The notes beneath the pieces were generated by a model. It made no database searches. It saw nothing but the letters and a program-made list of their open reading frames with translations, and was not told where the DNA came from. The position numbers were made by a program, and so were the translations under genes. DNA of 64,000 nucleotides. It comes from Apus apus (lineage: Eukaryota > Chordata > Aves > Apodiformes > Apodidae). Shown piece after piece: positions 40,396 to 51,700 of this stretch. The stretch's first letter is position 1. Every line of letters starts with the position of its first letter. Location: NCBI RefSeq assembly GCF_020740795.1, contig NC_067305.1, positions 930,001 to 994,000 on the forward strand. Direction: 5' to 3'.

Positions 40396-41306
40396 AGAAC
40401 AGTCTGCTTGGGAGGTGTCCCTGGTAAAGCTGCTGGTGCTTGCAAAGACATATCCACAGGAAACCTGATTTGTGCTCAAAGCTGCTGAGCTCCAGCAGAA
40501 GAGCTGAGGTTGCTGGGAAGGACTGGGGGAGTCCTCCAGGCACCCTGAGGCTTTTGGAGTAAGGGACACCTTTGGACATGGGACTCTTGCTGGGGCTGGT
40601 GAGACAGGGGGCTGGGCTGGGGGTGCTTGGGGAGTGTCAGTGGGTGGGGAACTCGGCCCTTGTTCATTTGCTGTTTCTTGGCTTTGCATCAGGTTACAGA
40701 TTATTTTCAGATGCCTTTTTTTGTTTCCTTGTGGCCACAGGGGGGTGGGCTCAGGGCAGGCATGTGCCTTCTCCCTCCCCAGCATCTCGTGGCCCCGGTG
40801 CAGGAGGCTCAGCCGGTGCAGCTCAGGGGGGTCACAAACATCCTCCCTTTTTGCCTGACTTTGCAAAACACAACTTGAATGCTGCTGTTGCATTAAAAAA
40901 AAAACAAAACAAACAAACAAAAACTTGAGGACTCACTGTGGGATCTCCCAGCAGTTGTTCCTGCTGTTCAGGCACGGGCAGGATTTGGAGGGGGCTCTGG
41001 ACAGGGGGTCAGGGCTCTCCTCGCTTTCTGGGGTCACCAAATGCAGCTGGGTTGGGACATCAGTCCCATCGCCCTGATCTGATGATGTTCTGAGAGCATC
41101 TCGGGGTCCAAAGCAGGTTCAAGCGGCTGATGAGGCTGAGCTGGGGGCTGCGGCAGGTGCCAGCCTCGTGTCACCCCCAGGACCGAAGCCCCAGCCTGTC
41201 CTGCAGTGCTTCTGGCCCCAAAACCCTGTTCCACCACGTCCAGATCCCGCAGCCTATGGATGACCAGACCCCCTTGACCCTGCAGGGCAGGCCCTCCAGA
41301 CCCCCC

Positions 41307-42003
41307 TGCCCCTTCCTGCCCCTTCCTGCTCCCTCCTGCCCCTTCCTGCCCCCTCCTGCCCCTTTCTGCCCCTCCTGCCCCCTCCTGCCCCACTCCTGCT
41401 CCCTCCTGCCCCTCCTGCCCCCTCCTGCCCCTTCCTGCCCTCCTGCCCCCTCCTGCCCCTTCCTACCCCTCCTGCCCCTCCTGCCCCTTCCTGCCCCCTC
41501 CTGCCCCTTCCTGCCCCCTCCTGCCCCTCCTGCCCCACTCCTGCTCCCTCCTGCCCCTCCTGCCCCCTCCTGCCCCCTCCTACCCCTCCTGCCCCTCCTG
41601 CCCCTCCTGCCCCCTCCTGCCCTCCTGCCCCCTCCTGCCCCTCCTGCCCCTTCCTGCCCCTCCTGCCCCTTCCTGCCCCTCCTACCCCTCCTGCCCCTCC
41701 TGCCCCCTCCTGCCCTCCTGCCCCCTCCTGCCCCTTCCTGCCCCTCCTGCCCCTTCCTGCCCCTCCTACCCCTCCTGCCCCTTCCTGCCCCTCCTGCCCC
41801 CTCCTGCCCCACTCCTGCCCCCTCCTGCCCCTTCCTGCCCCTCCTGCCCCTTCCTGCCCCTCCTACCCCTCCTGCCCCTTCCTGCCCCTCCTGCCCCCTC
41901 CTGCCCCACTCCTGCCCCCTCCTGCCCCCTCCTGCCCCTCCTGCCCCCTCCTGCCCCTCCTGCCCCCCTGCCCCTCCTGCCCCTCCTGCCCCCCTGCCCT
42001 TGC
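41307..42003. repeat. C-rich minisatellite (CCTGCCCCT units), about 700 bp
   Basis: About 70 units of 9 to 11 bp built on CCTGCCCC(T/C)TC. Variant units CCTACCCCTCC (41462, 41579, 41681, 41765, 41862) and CCCCACTCCTG recur at intervals. The last two higher-order blocks, starting at 41765 and 41862, are 97 bp apart and match for more than 60 bp. The complementary strand is a run of GGGGCAGGA-like units. The long ORFs across it are artefacts of the lack of stop codons. Confidence 0.96.
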
Positions 42004-42104
42004 CCCCGCTGTCCCTGCCATCGCGGTGGCTGGAGGGAGCTGCCCCCCCCCGGCTCCCGGTGCTGCGGCTGCTCCAGCGCCACAACCCGCTGAAATGCAG
42101 GAGC

Positions 42105-42342
42105 TGGAGGTTTGCAGGAGGGTTTCAGATGAAAAGCCGGGACTGGCTTCTTAGATTAGATCTTGGGCAGGATTTCTTCCCCGAAAAGGCTGTCAGGCCC
42201 TGGCCCAGGCTGCCCAGGGCAGGGGTGGAGTCCCCATCTCTGGAGGGGTTTGGATCTCATGCAGATGGTGCTGCGAGACAGGGGTAGTGGTTGGGCTGGG
42301 TGAGCTGAAAGGTCTTTTCCAACAAAACGGTTCCATGATTCT
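42105..42342 (+). mobile_element. CR1 LINE 3' fragment, plus orientation
   Basis: A diverged sense CR1 end. It contains TTAGATTAGATCTTGGGCAG, the GCCCAGGCTGCCCAGG block, GGTCTTTTCCAAC and TTCCATGATTCTT at the tail. Confidence 0.85.
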
Positions 42343-42547
42343 TCTGCAGAGCGACCTTGGAAAGGCCCCAGGATGCCACATGCTGCAGTGTGGGACCCTG
42401 CTCTGGGGGACTGGGGTGGCATCAGCACTGATGGGACCTGGAGACTTACACAGCAGAACAGGGTGAGGCTGAGACACAGAGGAAAGCAGCAGCTGTAGCT
42501 CCTGGACCAGCCAAGATGTGGGGCATTCAGCCCTCCCCCTGGCTGCA

Positions 42548-42717
42548 ATCACAGGATCACAGGATCACTCTGGTTGGGAAGGACCTTCAAGATCATCGAG
42601 TCCAACCACTACCCTAACTCTGCCGCATCCACCACTAAACCCTGTCCCCTGGCACCACATCTGTCTGTTTAGAGGTCTCCAGGGATGGTGGCTCAAGCAC
42701 CTCCTTGGACAGCCTGG
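42548..42717 (-). mobile_element. CR1 LINE 3' fragment, minus orientation
   Basis: Begins AATCACAGGATCACAGGATC, the reverse of the CR1 tail units, then GGTTGGGAAGGACCTTCAAG. It is interrupted at about 42717, where a second CR1 piece starts. Confidence 0.9.
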
Positions 42718-42975
42718 ATCACCAAGTCCAACTCCCGCCCCAGAAGAGGACAACCCCAAAGTTCACACCATGTCCCTGAAGGGTGTTGTCCAAATGTTTC
42801 TTGAAAACTTTCAGGCTTGGAGCCATTACTGCTTCCCCGGGGAGCCCATTCCAGTGCTCCACCACCCTCTGGGTGAAGAATCTCTTCCTAATGTCCAACC
42901 TAAACCTCCCCCTGCACATCTTCACACCATTCCCTCAGGTCCTATCATTGGTCACCAGAGAGAAGAGCTCAGCAC
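42718..42975 (-). mobile_element. CR1 LINE fragment abutting the previous copy, minus orientation
   Basis: A different CR1 subfamily (CCATTCCAGTGCTCCACCAC, TCTTCCTAATGTCCAACC) begins directly at the end of the preceding copy. This suggests a nested insertion or a deletion between two copies. The 3' tail is missing. Confidence 0.88.
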
Positions 42976-44114
42976 TGGCATTGGCCGGCATTGTCCACTG
43001 CGCACGTCCCGTAGATGCTGACGATCAAATGTACCCCTGGAAGCAAACCCCAGGTCTGCAAAAAAAACCCAAAACTTGGCAGTGAATGAGTCCAGTGCAG
43101 CTCCTTCTGCAGTTTCTAGCTGAGGCACAAAACCACCTCAGTTTGATCTCAGCATCAGGACTAGAACGCAGCGCTCCAGCGTCTGCTGCTGTACCCAGGG
43201 ACTAACCAAGCTTTGAGTTGAGCAAATGGAACATTAAAAATGTATTTCTGGATGCAGGAGGGAGCAGATAACAGCACAGGGCTGGGTATTAATGGGCTGT
43301 TTGTGCAGTTCTGCCTGGGGCTATCATTAACCCCAGGTTTTTCCCCAGGGAAGGATGACAGACACAGGAGCTGGGGCCACATTTTAGTACATCAGGTATT
43401 TATCCAGCTGCTCTGGGGAACTAGAGCAGTCTCTCATCTCTTCCTTGTTATGAGCAATTTTTGTCCCCTTTCCTTGACCAGCTAAGAAGCCTTTGCAACT
43501 TTCTCCAGCTCCAGTATCAGGCCACATGTCTGGGATTGTGAGCACAGCTGGTGTTCAACCCATCAAAACCAAAGCTCCCACTCCACCCCCAGCTCATTTC
43601 ATTCCTACATACATAATCATTCCCCACAAGTTGCCATAAACGCTTCTGGAGATGATTATGCATGTGTGGTATGAGCAGGTAAAAGGCTGCTACTTACTGG
43701 GGCTTGTCCTGATCAGCTCTGGCTTTAATCTGGCTGGATAACCCCGACCTCAGCCTCTGCTCTTGGTCACAGAGTCAGGACAGGGTTTTCCAGCCAGCTG
43801 CAAGGAACCTCTCCCTGGTGCAAAGGACTCCAGCAGGGAATGAGGAAAGCAGCTCATCCTCTCCTGCAAACTTGCTGCCCCAGGGCCTGGTTTCCAGAGG
43901 GGAAAGAAATTTAGAGGCCCATAAACCTCGAGCAGACTAACAACTAACTCCTGCTGGGGCTACAGCAGGGATTCATCCCACAGGCTGCAGCTGAGAACAG
44001 GCCAGGAGGAAGCGCAGCGCTCAGATCAAACTCCCAAGTCAAGTTTGAGTCCAGAGTCCTCACCCAGCTCCCACGGATCTTCTCCTGTTAAATCAGCAGG
44101 CAAATAATCCAGGC
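42976..44114. other. Intergenic sequence between CR1 cluster and ANGPTL4 3' end
   Basis: About 1.1 kb with no repeat or exon recognised. The transcription end of ANGPTL4 should lie close to its right side. Confidence 0.6.
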
Positions 44115-45527
44115 AGGACAGTTACAGGCTTCTTTTTATTAAAAGACATCTTCAGAAAAGATATTTTAGTACCAAAAAAAAAAGTTTAAAATACACAAAC
44201 TACAGTTGCCTTTTTTTTTTTTTCCCAGCATCAACATATATAAATTACACCACTTTGTTATTAACACTGCATTTAAATATGGAAACAAATTAAAACAGGA
44301 AATTCATCAACAAGATCCACCATCCTACAAATGACTATTTACAATATTTAGCAGCTAGGAGCTCTAGCACAGGAGTCAATATGACTTCAATAGGGCAGGA
44401 TGCTTGGGAAGCCCCAAGGTGGCAGCTTGGTTAAGAACAGTTATTGGGGACCTGCTTTGCCCACCTCCCCCAGACACCCACCCCAAAGGCAGAGGTGATG
44501 CTGTACATCAGGGTGGGCACCCAGGGAGGCTGGGGTGGCTTTTGCAGAGAAACCTGCTGGGCCTTTGGAGCAAGGTCTGGGGCACTAGTGGGACAATGCT
44601 ACTCATGCTGAAGTACTGGGTGTCTGCTGGGAGAAGCAAGCTTCCCAGCTCTAGGGGACTCACAGGTGACAGCAGGGCTGGTCCTGCCCAGGACAGTCAC
44701 TGCTCTGCCCCTGTGCTGTCGTACTGCCCATCCTAACCAGGCTGGCAAACTCCAGGCAGAGCTTAACTCAGCCCTCCAGGATTCAGCCCTCATGCAACCA
44801 GCTGCAAGATCCCACCCATCACCTCCTGGAGCTGGAAGCCCAGCAAATTCCAGCACAGCCAGAAATACAGGGCTCCAAAGCCACGGGGGCCAGGGAAGCT
44901 AAGTCAGCCTGAGGTCCCCTTCCACACAGGGTGTCCTTCAGCCTTTCCACCACAGCCCATATTCCCAGCGGGATGAAGGCCCTGGAGCAAGGGCTGCACA
45001 GATGGAGCTGCCCAAGGTTCATGGCCCCAAGGCCCCCACAGGAGAAGGAAGCTCTAGGGCTTTCACAGGAGAGTACACAAGACATCTGGGAACAGCAGCG
45101 GAAGACAGGATACAGAGAGGCTCCAAACCAAATGCTTGGCTCCAGGGTGCCAAAACACTTCATGTGCCCCCCTTCCCCCAGTCCCAGCTCACCAAAACCC
45201 ACACAGAAGTGTTCAGACAGGACAGAAAGCACCAGACAACTTGAACTTGCCGCAACATGTGGCAGGTTGGAAGACCTTTGTGCATGCTCTGGAGGTGCAT
45301 GTCCCTGCTGGTGGCTCCTCTTCTTGTTAGGGAGCTCCCATCCAGGGGTATCAACAACATGGAGCTGTTTTACTTATAGCAAGGAGTTGTCATGCCCTGA
45401 AGGGCTGCTAAGCAAGGGAAGCCTCCTCAGGGACTTCCCGGGGAGGGGGGGGTTGTTTTCTGTAAACACCAAGTAATGGAGCTGAGGTCAGTGCTCCACA
45501 GAGAAGGTCAAGTCTCAAGTGGCAGCT
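44115..45527 (-). other. ANGPTL4: ANGPTL4 3'UTR
   Basis: Region from the TAA at 45528 to about 20 bp beyond the AATAAA hexamer. It includes an AT-rich 200-bp section next to the hexamer, unlike the GC-rich surroundings. The boundary is inferred, not confirmed by transcript. Confidence 0.65.
44135..44140 (-). terminator. ANGPTL4: ANGPTL4 polyadenylation signal
   Basis: A canonical AATAAA on the minus strand, about 1.39 kb past the stop codon and at the edge of an AT-rich block. It is the best candidate seen downstream of the gene. Confidence 0.6.
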
Positions 45528-45709
45528 TTAGCGCTCTGCTTCCACTGCTGCAGGTTGGATTTTCATGGTGGTTGACTTCAGGGGGTAATACCTGCCCTTC
45601 CATGTCTTCCAGAAGATGCCCTGCTTGCGCTCGTGCCTCTGGCGGGGGATGGAGCGGAAGTACTTCCCGTTCAGGTTGGCATGGCCACAGGTGCTGAACC
45701 ACCAGCCAC
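45528..45709 (-). CDS. ANGPTL4: ANGPTL4 coding exon 7
   Basis: 182 bp after acceptor TTGGTAG. It encodes (G)[20 protein letters not shown] through [14 protein letters not shown] and TAA (45530-45528). It holds Cys425 and the end of the fibrinogen-like domain. Confidence 0.96.
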
Positions 45710-48700
45710 CTACCAAGGCAACGCAGAGACAGATTTAACCCACAGCACTTCCAGAGAGAAAACAAAGCCAGGTCCAAGGCAGCTGCTGCCTCCATTTTTC
45801 CCCCTCTTCCAGGGCTTCAGGAACCTTACAAGACCACCTCATACACACTTGATGAGTCCCATGCACAGGGAAACCTCTGCATGGATCCTGTAAGACTTCA
45901 GGATGTGTCTGCATGTCCCTGCTGCGCTTTCTTGCATGCAAAACCTGCTCAAACCCTCCAGCAGCTGCATCTCAGGCCTGGGAACCTGCCTCTGCTTTGC
46001 TGGAAAGGTTTCCAAACCAGAAGGAGCCAGCAAAGCTGTTATGAAGACAGATGCTTGGGCCAACCATTAAGACCTCCTGGTTTCAGCTTCCCTCCCAGTT
46101 CCCTGCACGGCCCCTCCCAAGGATGCAGCTTTCCTAGGGAAGCAGGGAACAAGCTGGGCTCAACATCAAAAGGGCCTGGTCCTGCACGGTCACTGTCCCA
46201 CTCATGGCCACCACCAGACAGGGGAGTGCTGAAGGAAAGGCGCATGTCACTAGGAAGGAAGAGCTCGTACTAACCTGAGAGGTGTTTGGCACAGTTTGTG
46301 TCAGCCTTGAGGTCGTGGTCACGATCCCGAGTGGAGAAGGGCAGCTGCCTGAAGTCCCCCATGGCGTTTTCCAGCTCTCCAGACAGAGGTCCCAGCAGGT
46401 TAAGTGTGTAGGCTGTGCTCTCACCACCAAGGCTAAAGACAAACTGAACCACCTGGGAATTTCCCTCCCAGTCTTCCAGCTCAATCAGGAGATCGTATCT
46501 TCCCTCTTGGACAAGCTGATATATCTTCTCCAGGCCCAGCCAGAAGTCACCTGAAACAAGATACATTGCATTGGCTGCAGGGACACAAACAGGCCATGCA
46601 AAGCAGACACATAAAAAGGCTCCAGAAATAAACAGGGACAACCCAGCACTCTGCAGCATTTGAATTGCTGTCTGGCACCTGCAGGACACGTCAGAAAGAC
46701 CAGGACTTGTGCTCTGCAATATCCCCCCTCCTCAGCCCAGCACTGTGCTCCAGCACACAGAGATCTCCAGGGACCAGCAAGGGGGAATGACATGTGCTAA
46801 GAAATCACTTATCCCTCAGTAAGAAGACAGACACCATCATCCACCTACCATGAAGGTCTCCAAAGCCATTCTTATAGGCATCCCAGAGCTGGTCAAAGTC
46901 CACAGAGCCATCTGTGCGTCTCTGGATCACTGTCCAGCCACCCTCTGCAGGCAGGGAAAACATGGTCATTTGGGCTCACCATTTGCAAGACCATCATGCA
47001 AAGTGCTGTGGGACATCTCCATGGCTTTACCTGTGGTCATGTTGCAGTAGACTTTGAAGGGCTGAGACCCTGCAGGCTGCACCTGGAAAACACCACTGCT
47101 TTGCTGCCCAGCTAGGAAGAGCTGGTGGCAATCTTCTGGGAGCTCTGTGGGGGAAGGAAACAGCCATTGAGACGATGGCCCTGAGTTCCATTTTCTCAGC
47201 AGGTTGCTCCTACCATGGCCCCAGCACTTGCAGCCCTGGCCACGAGCCTGGCCAGCTGTGTGCAGCAGAGGCCATGGCCCTGGACACATGCTAGAGTCAA
47301 TGGCCCCCAACTTCAGCATCTGTATGTGCTGTGACCCCGTATCTTTCCATTTACCCAAACACAGCTCCTTGGGCTTCTGTCCAAGGCAGAAGCCAGGCAT
47401 CAGGCCAAGCTGGGGTGACCTAGGCTGGAGAGTTCCCATTGAGGAGAGACCTGAGGAACTTCCCAGCTCCCTCTGTGCAGGCAGGAGCAGCCTGTCCTGG
47501 GTGGGGTAATACCAGGGGCAAGCATCTCCATCCCACCCCAGAGCTGAAGCCCTCTCAAAGGGCCTCAGGGCAGAAAGCCCTGATGTTGGGAAGGTGCTGG
47601 AGCGACCAGCACTCAGCCTCTTGCTCCCAGTGACTGTGGTGATCCCAGCCAGGCATCCCACTGAGCAACTGGCCACCAGCAGGCCTGGGGCCAGGTTGGG
47701 GTGACCCTTTTGCCAAGACACAGTGACTGGGTAAGGGAAGGGGTGGGTGGACTGCAGGGAGCCCCAGCAGATTGCCCAGGTGAGGCCCCACAACTTGGCC
47801 CCTCCATCCTGTGCTGGCTCAGCTCCCACCTCTCCTTCCACCCCTGTGGGGACTTTGCCCAGAGCTGCCAGCAAAGCACCATTTCAACAGCACTGACAAA
47901 AGTCCATCCAGGAGCCACCACCCGCAGCACTCGGGGAGGGATGGGCTGGGGGGGAACGGTTACAAAACCCAAGTCAAAAAGGCCACAGGAGGATGTGCAG
48001 AACTTCAGCCCCCGGCGCAGTCAAGGGGCTCTTTGTCAGCCAGGACAGGTGCCCCCAGCACCCCCAGACAAAGGGGGTCTGTTCTCCCCCATCAGGGTGG
48101 GATGGATTTTGGTGGCTCACAGCTGCTGCCAGCACAACCCCAGGACAGACGGGTGAAGAAACCTACAGACAAGGCCTGGGCTGTGCTGGGGTGCTGCTCC
48201 CCCTGCAGTCTCCTGGGGGGCCCTTGCCAGAGCTGTCCCAGGGTCAGGGGTGGCAGCAGGGAGAGGGGCCTGCCCCACAGCTGTGGGGCTTCACATGGGG
48301 CAGAAAGGGAGAAAAAGGGGGACTTTGAGCTGCTGAGGGCAAGAGCAGTCCTCATCCTTGCTAGGCACCCTGCTGCATCAGAGCCACAATGACACCCCTG
48401 GGCAATGCCAGTGCAGGACTGGGGCCACTGAGCCCACCAGTGCACCCAAGGGACAAGCATGTAGCCCCCAGCCCCCCACCCAGGCTCAGGCACTCGTGAA
48501 TCAAGGGCAAGTGTTTTGCAGAAAGGACCAAAACCACATAAAGCCACCAATACTGCAGGGTGGCCAAGGGCATCCTGGTATCCCCACTTCCAAAGTGAAT
48601 GGAGCCAGGGGAACTAATCCAGTCTCAGGGGAAGGAAAAGCCACCACCTGAGCCCAGCTCAGAACAGCAGCAGCAGGGACGTGCCAGGGGATGCTGGGCC

Positions 48701-51700
48701 TTCCCAGCCTCGTGCAGCTCCTCACTGCCTCTCCCACCGCTTCCCAGCATGGGCAGGATGGTGCTGGGCGGGTGCAGAAACCAACCCCATCCCTGCATGT
48801 TTGTTTCCTGGGCCCTGGGCACACTCCCTGCACTCGGATCTCTTCTGCTTCCCTCCTGCAATGGGGACTTTCAAGCAGTGACTGAGATGCAGCTGCTTGA
48901 AGAGGCTCAGCTCAATCTTTTTGTTTGAGGAACACGCTCGTTAGTTCCAGTTCATGTTGCACATCCCTACAGCACCAGCAGAACAACAAGACCTCCTGCC
49001 TGCTCTGGATGTTTTTCTTTCCCTCCCCCTTTATTTAGCCAAACAAGACAGCAGAATCAACAAGGCTGCCCCAGGCACCCCCGTATTTACCCAACAGGAT
49101 CTCCAGGCATGACGGGCGGTCGCCAGCCCAGGATAAACACCCTCTCTTGCAGATGGTGGGACATGCCTGGAGCTGTCGGCCTCGCCTCCCCCTCACTCTC
49201 CCCAGTCCAACCCAATTATCCTGGAGTCCCAGTGCCACGGGGGGAGCGCGTGGGGCTCCACCTTTCCCCTACTGGGCTGGCTGCCAGGGCCCAGGCTCTG
49301 CCAAAAGACGTGATCCTCTTTCTGCAAGCGATTAAACCTTTCACTCTCCAGGCTGCTTCGAGCCTTCAACTTTCACACGCTTGGCCCTGAGCCATCTCCA
49401 GCCTGAAAAAACTTGTGTCCCTTGGATGCAAATAAAAGGGTCTTTCTGAAAGGGCGGCTGGCGGAGTCCATCAGCGTATCCCAGAGCCCTGCTGGCACCA
49501 CAGCTCTGCCCAGCACACGGAGCCCCCACCACTTGCCTGCTCTAAAAGCAGCCACGAGCCTCCCCAGCCAGAGGCCACGGGGGCTGCCCCCCCCGATATT
49601 TTGTGCTTTAAGATTTGCCAGAAAACTCACTCTACTTGCTAAAGAGAGGAAAGCGATTTGTTTTCTGTCAGTGATGTCAACACCAGGGGCTGAGCAAGGG
49701 ATGGGAGAGCTCACAGCTCAGCCAGGTGGAAGGGAGAGGGGGATGCCCAGGGTGCTGGGGATGCCCAAGGCGTCCCCACAGGGCTCAGTCTGGCATGAGA
49801 AGGTGTTGAGCTCCTGCAGCCACTGTCTCAGTGTCCCTGGGGCTGTGGGACCTCACTGTCTGCCACCCAGCACCATCAGCCAGCACAGAGCAAAAGACAC
49901 AACCTACATCTGTCACCAGCAAGTAGCAAAGACCTGAATTCATCTCCCTGCACCCCACTTTCAGCATATCCTGAGAGTGGAGCAAGGGGATTGGACTAGT
50001 TGGTTGGACTAGATGACCTTCAAAAACCCCTTCCAACACAAATGATTCTAGGACACACTACTGAGTACTAGTCATAAAGCAGAGCTGGGGAAAAACAGGG
50101 CAAGGAGAAGTAGGTTTTGAGACAGTTTTCTGGCTCAGTAGTGCAGCTCTGTCCAAGGGAGATCCCACACAGCCCTGCTGTGGGCTGGCCGGCCCCACTG
50201 AGCTGAGCACCAAGAAGAGCTGGAGCCCTGTGTCCCATCTCTCTCTTTATCTGCATCAATTCTGCAGCTCTTTGTTGTGCCCACCCAGCCTTCAGGCACC
50301 CCAGTGACAGCTCCAGCCTCCACATACAAACTACGGTGTCTTCCCATTGCATCCAGCCCCGGGCAGGATTCCCCTGTGCATCTGCACCCTGCCTGGTTTC
50401 TGTTTGGCTCACACTGGACATCCCCAGACAGCTGCAGGGCTGGAGCCAGCACTCTGGTTCAGCTGACACAACATGAGCAGCTGCTCCCAGCAGCAAACCC
50501 TGCGGGGAGGGCGGCTGCAGGACACCCTGTGCTGCTGGGGACACCCACTCTGCTGACCCATGCTCTGCAGAAGCTGCTCCAGCGCCTTTGCCCGCAGAAA
50601 GGATGGTGCAAGAAGAGCCAGGAGCTCCAGATCAGCATCCACTCATCTGCCTGCTGTATGTTTCCCAGGGCGGGGTGTAGCTGGTGCCTTTGCTGCCCAG
50701 GTGTTTGCTGCAGCTCAGCACCTTCCCCTAAGCATGGAATGAGCAGAGGCCCTTGTCTTTCACATATGAGCCCTAAATATGAGCCAAGGGAGATGGACAC
50801 ACAAGCATGCAGCTCTCCTCTCCAAGTCCAGGGCTCCCTAACCCTCCTCTCTGCCAGCAGTTAGACTGAGAAGCAGACCCTGTCTGGTAAAGGTAGAGGA
50901 AGTGAACAAGAGTTAACTCCAAGAAGCAGAGATCTCCTTTCTTGCTTGCATTCAACCCCCACCTGCCAATCCTCTTGAACAAATACCTGCCAGCAGCATT
51001 TCCCTGCTCCCCACTGCATTCTTAATATCAGGCAGAAAAATTCCTCTTAAATCCTTAAATTCCCGTTGGACTAATACTGATGCAGAAAGTGAGGATCCTG
51101 CCTGTGCTCCAGATCTCCCCAGTCTAGCGAAGCTCTCAAACTCTGGTTTTGCAAGCAAATCTCACATCCTGACTCAGGACAACTGAACCTTTTGTTTCCA
51201 AATGGTTGCAACTGCTGCAAGTTTGCCCCAGTGTGGAGGAGCAGGGGCCAGAGGTGATACTCACTCTGTGTCAGCATGGGCTCCCCACTAGCATTCTGGC
51301 TCTGGTTGGTGAAGCTGAGGCTTTTCTTCGGGTTTATCTTCCACTTCAGAGACTGCGTTTTGTTGTCCTTCAGGTGTAAGGGGATGAGTAGATTGACCTA
51401 AAAAAACAGGTACAAGTCAGAATGATTTTATCGCAGCTGATTTTCAATGCTGGTACTCAGGGGAGCTGCCACAGCACCAGCCACTCCCCTGTTACCAGAG
51501 CTGGGGCTGAATTCTCCCAGAAATCTCGAGGAATAGGAGCTACCCCAGACTGACAAAGCCAGAAATTATTGTGGCTTTTCACACCCATGCTAACGAGTTT
51601 ATTCTGCAGATAAACTCAAAGGAGGAGCCCAGAGAGGCTCTGTTCCCACACACCAGTTCCTCCTACTGCTCTGTGCAAATACTGGGAAGTTGCAGTTTGC

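Larger units (their letters stand above)
47145..51264 (-). other. ANGPTL4: ANGPTL4 intron 3
   Basis: 4.1 kb, the longest ANGPTL4 intron, with donor GTGAGT. It contains a short CR1 tail (about 49975-50050) and a DR1-like element at 47702-47714. Mammalian ANGPTL4 intron 3 carries the PPAR response element. No other exon was recognised. Confidence 0.85.

Noticed and set aside
41307-42003. CRISPR-like repeat array
   Set aside because: The window is vertebrate DNA, the units are 9-11 bp without unique spacers, and variants drift as in minisatellites.
41130-42287. Pro/Cys-rich ORF (385 codons) and Gly-rich ORF (304 codons) across the C-rich minisatellite
   Set aside because: These are translations of tandem repeat, open in several frames because the units contain no stop codons. 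No start context or domain is seen.
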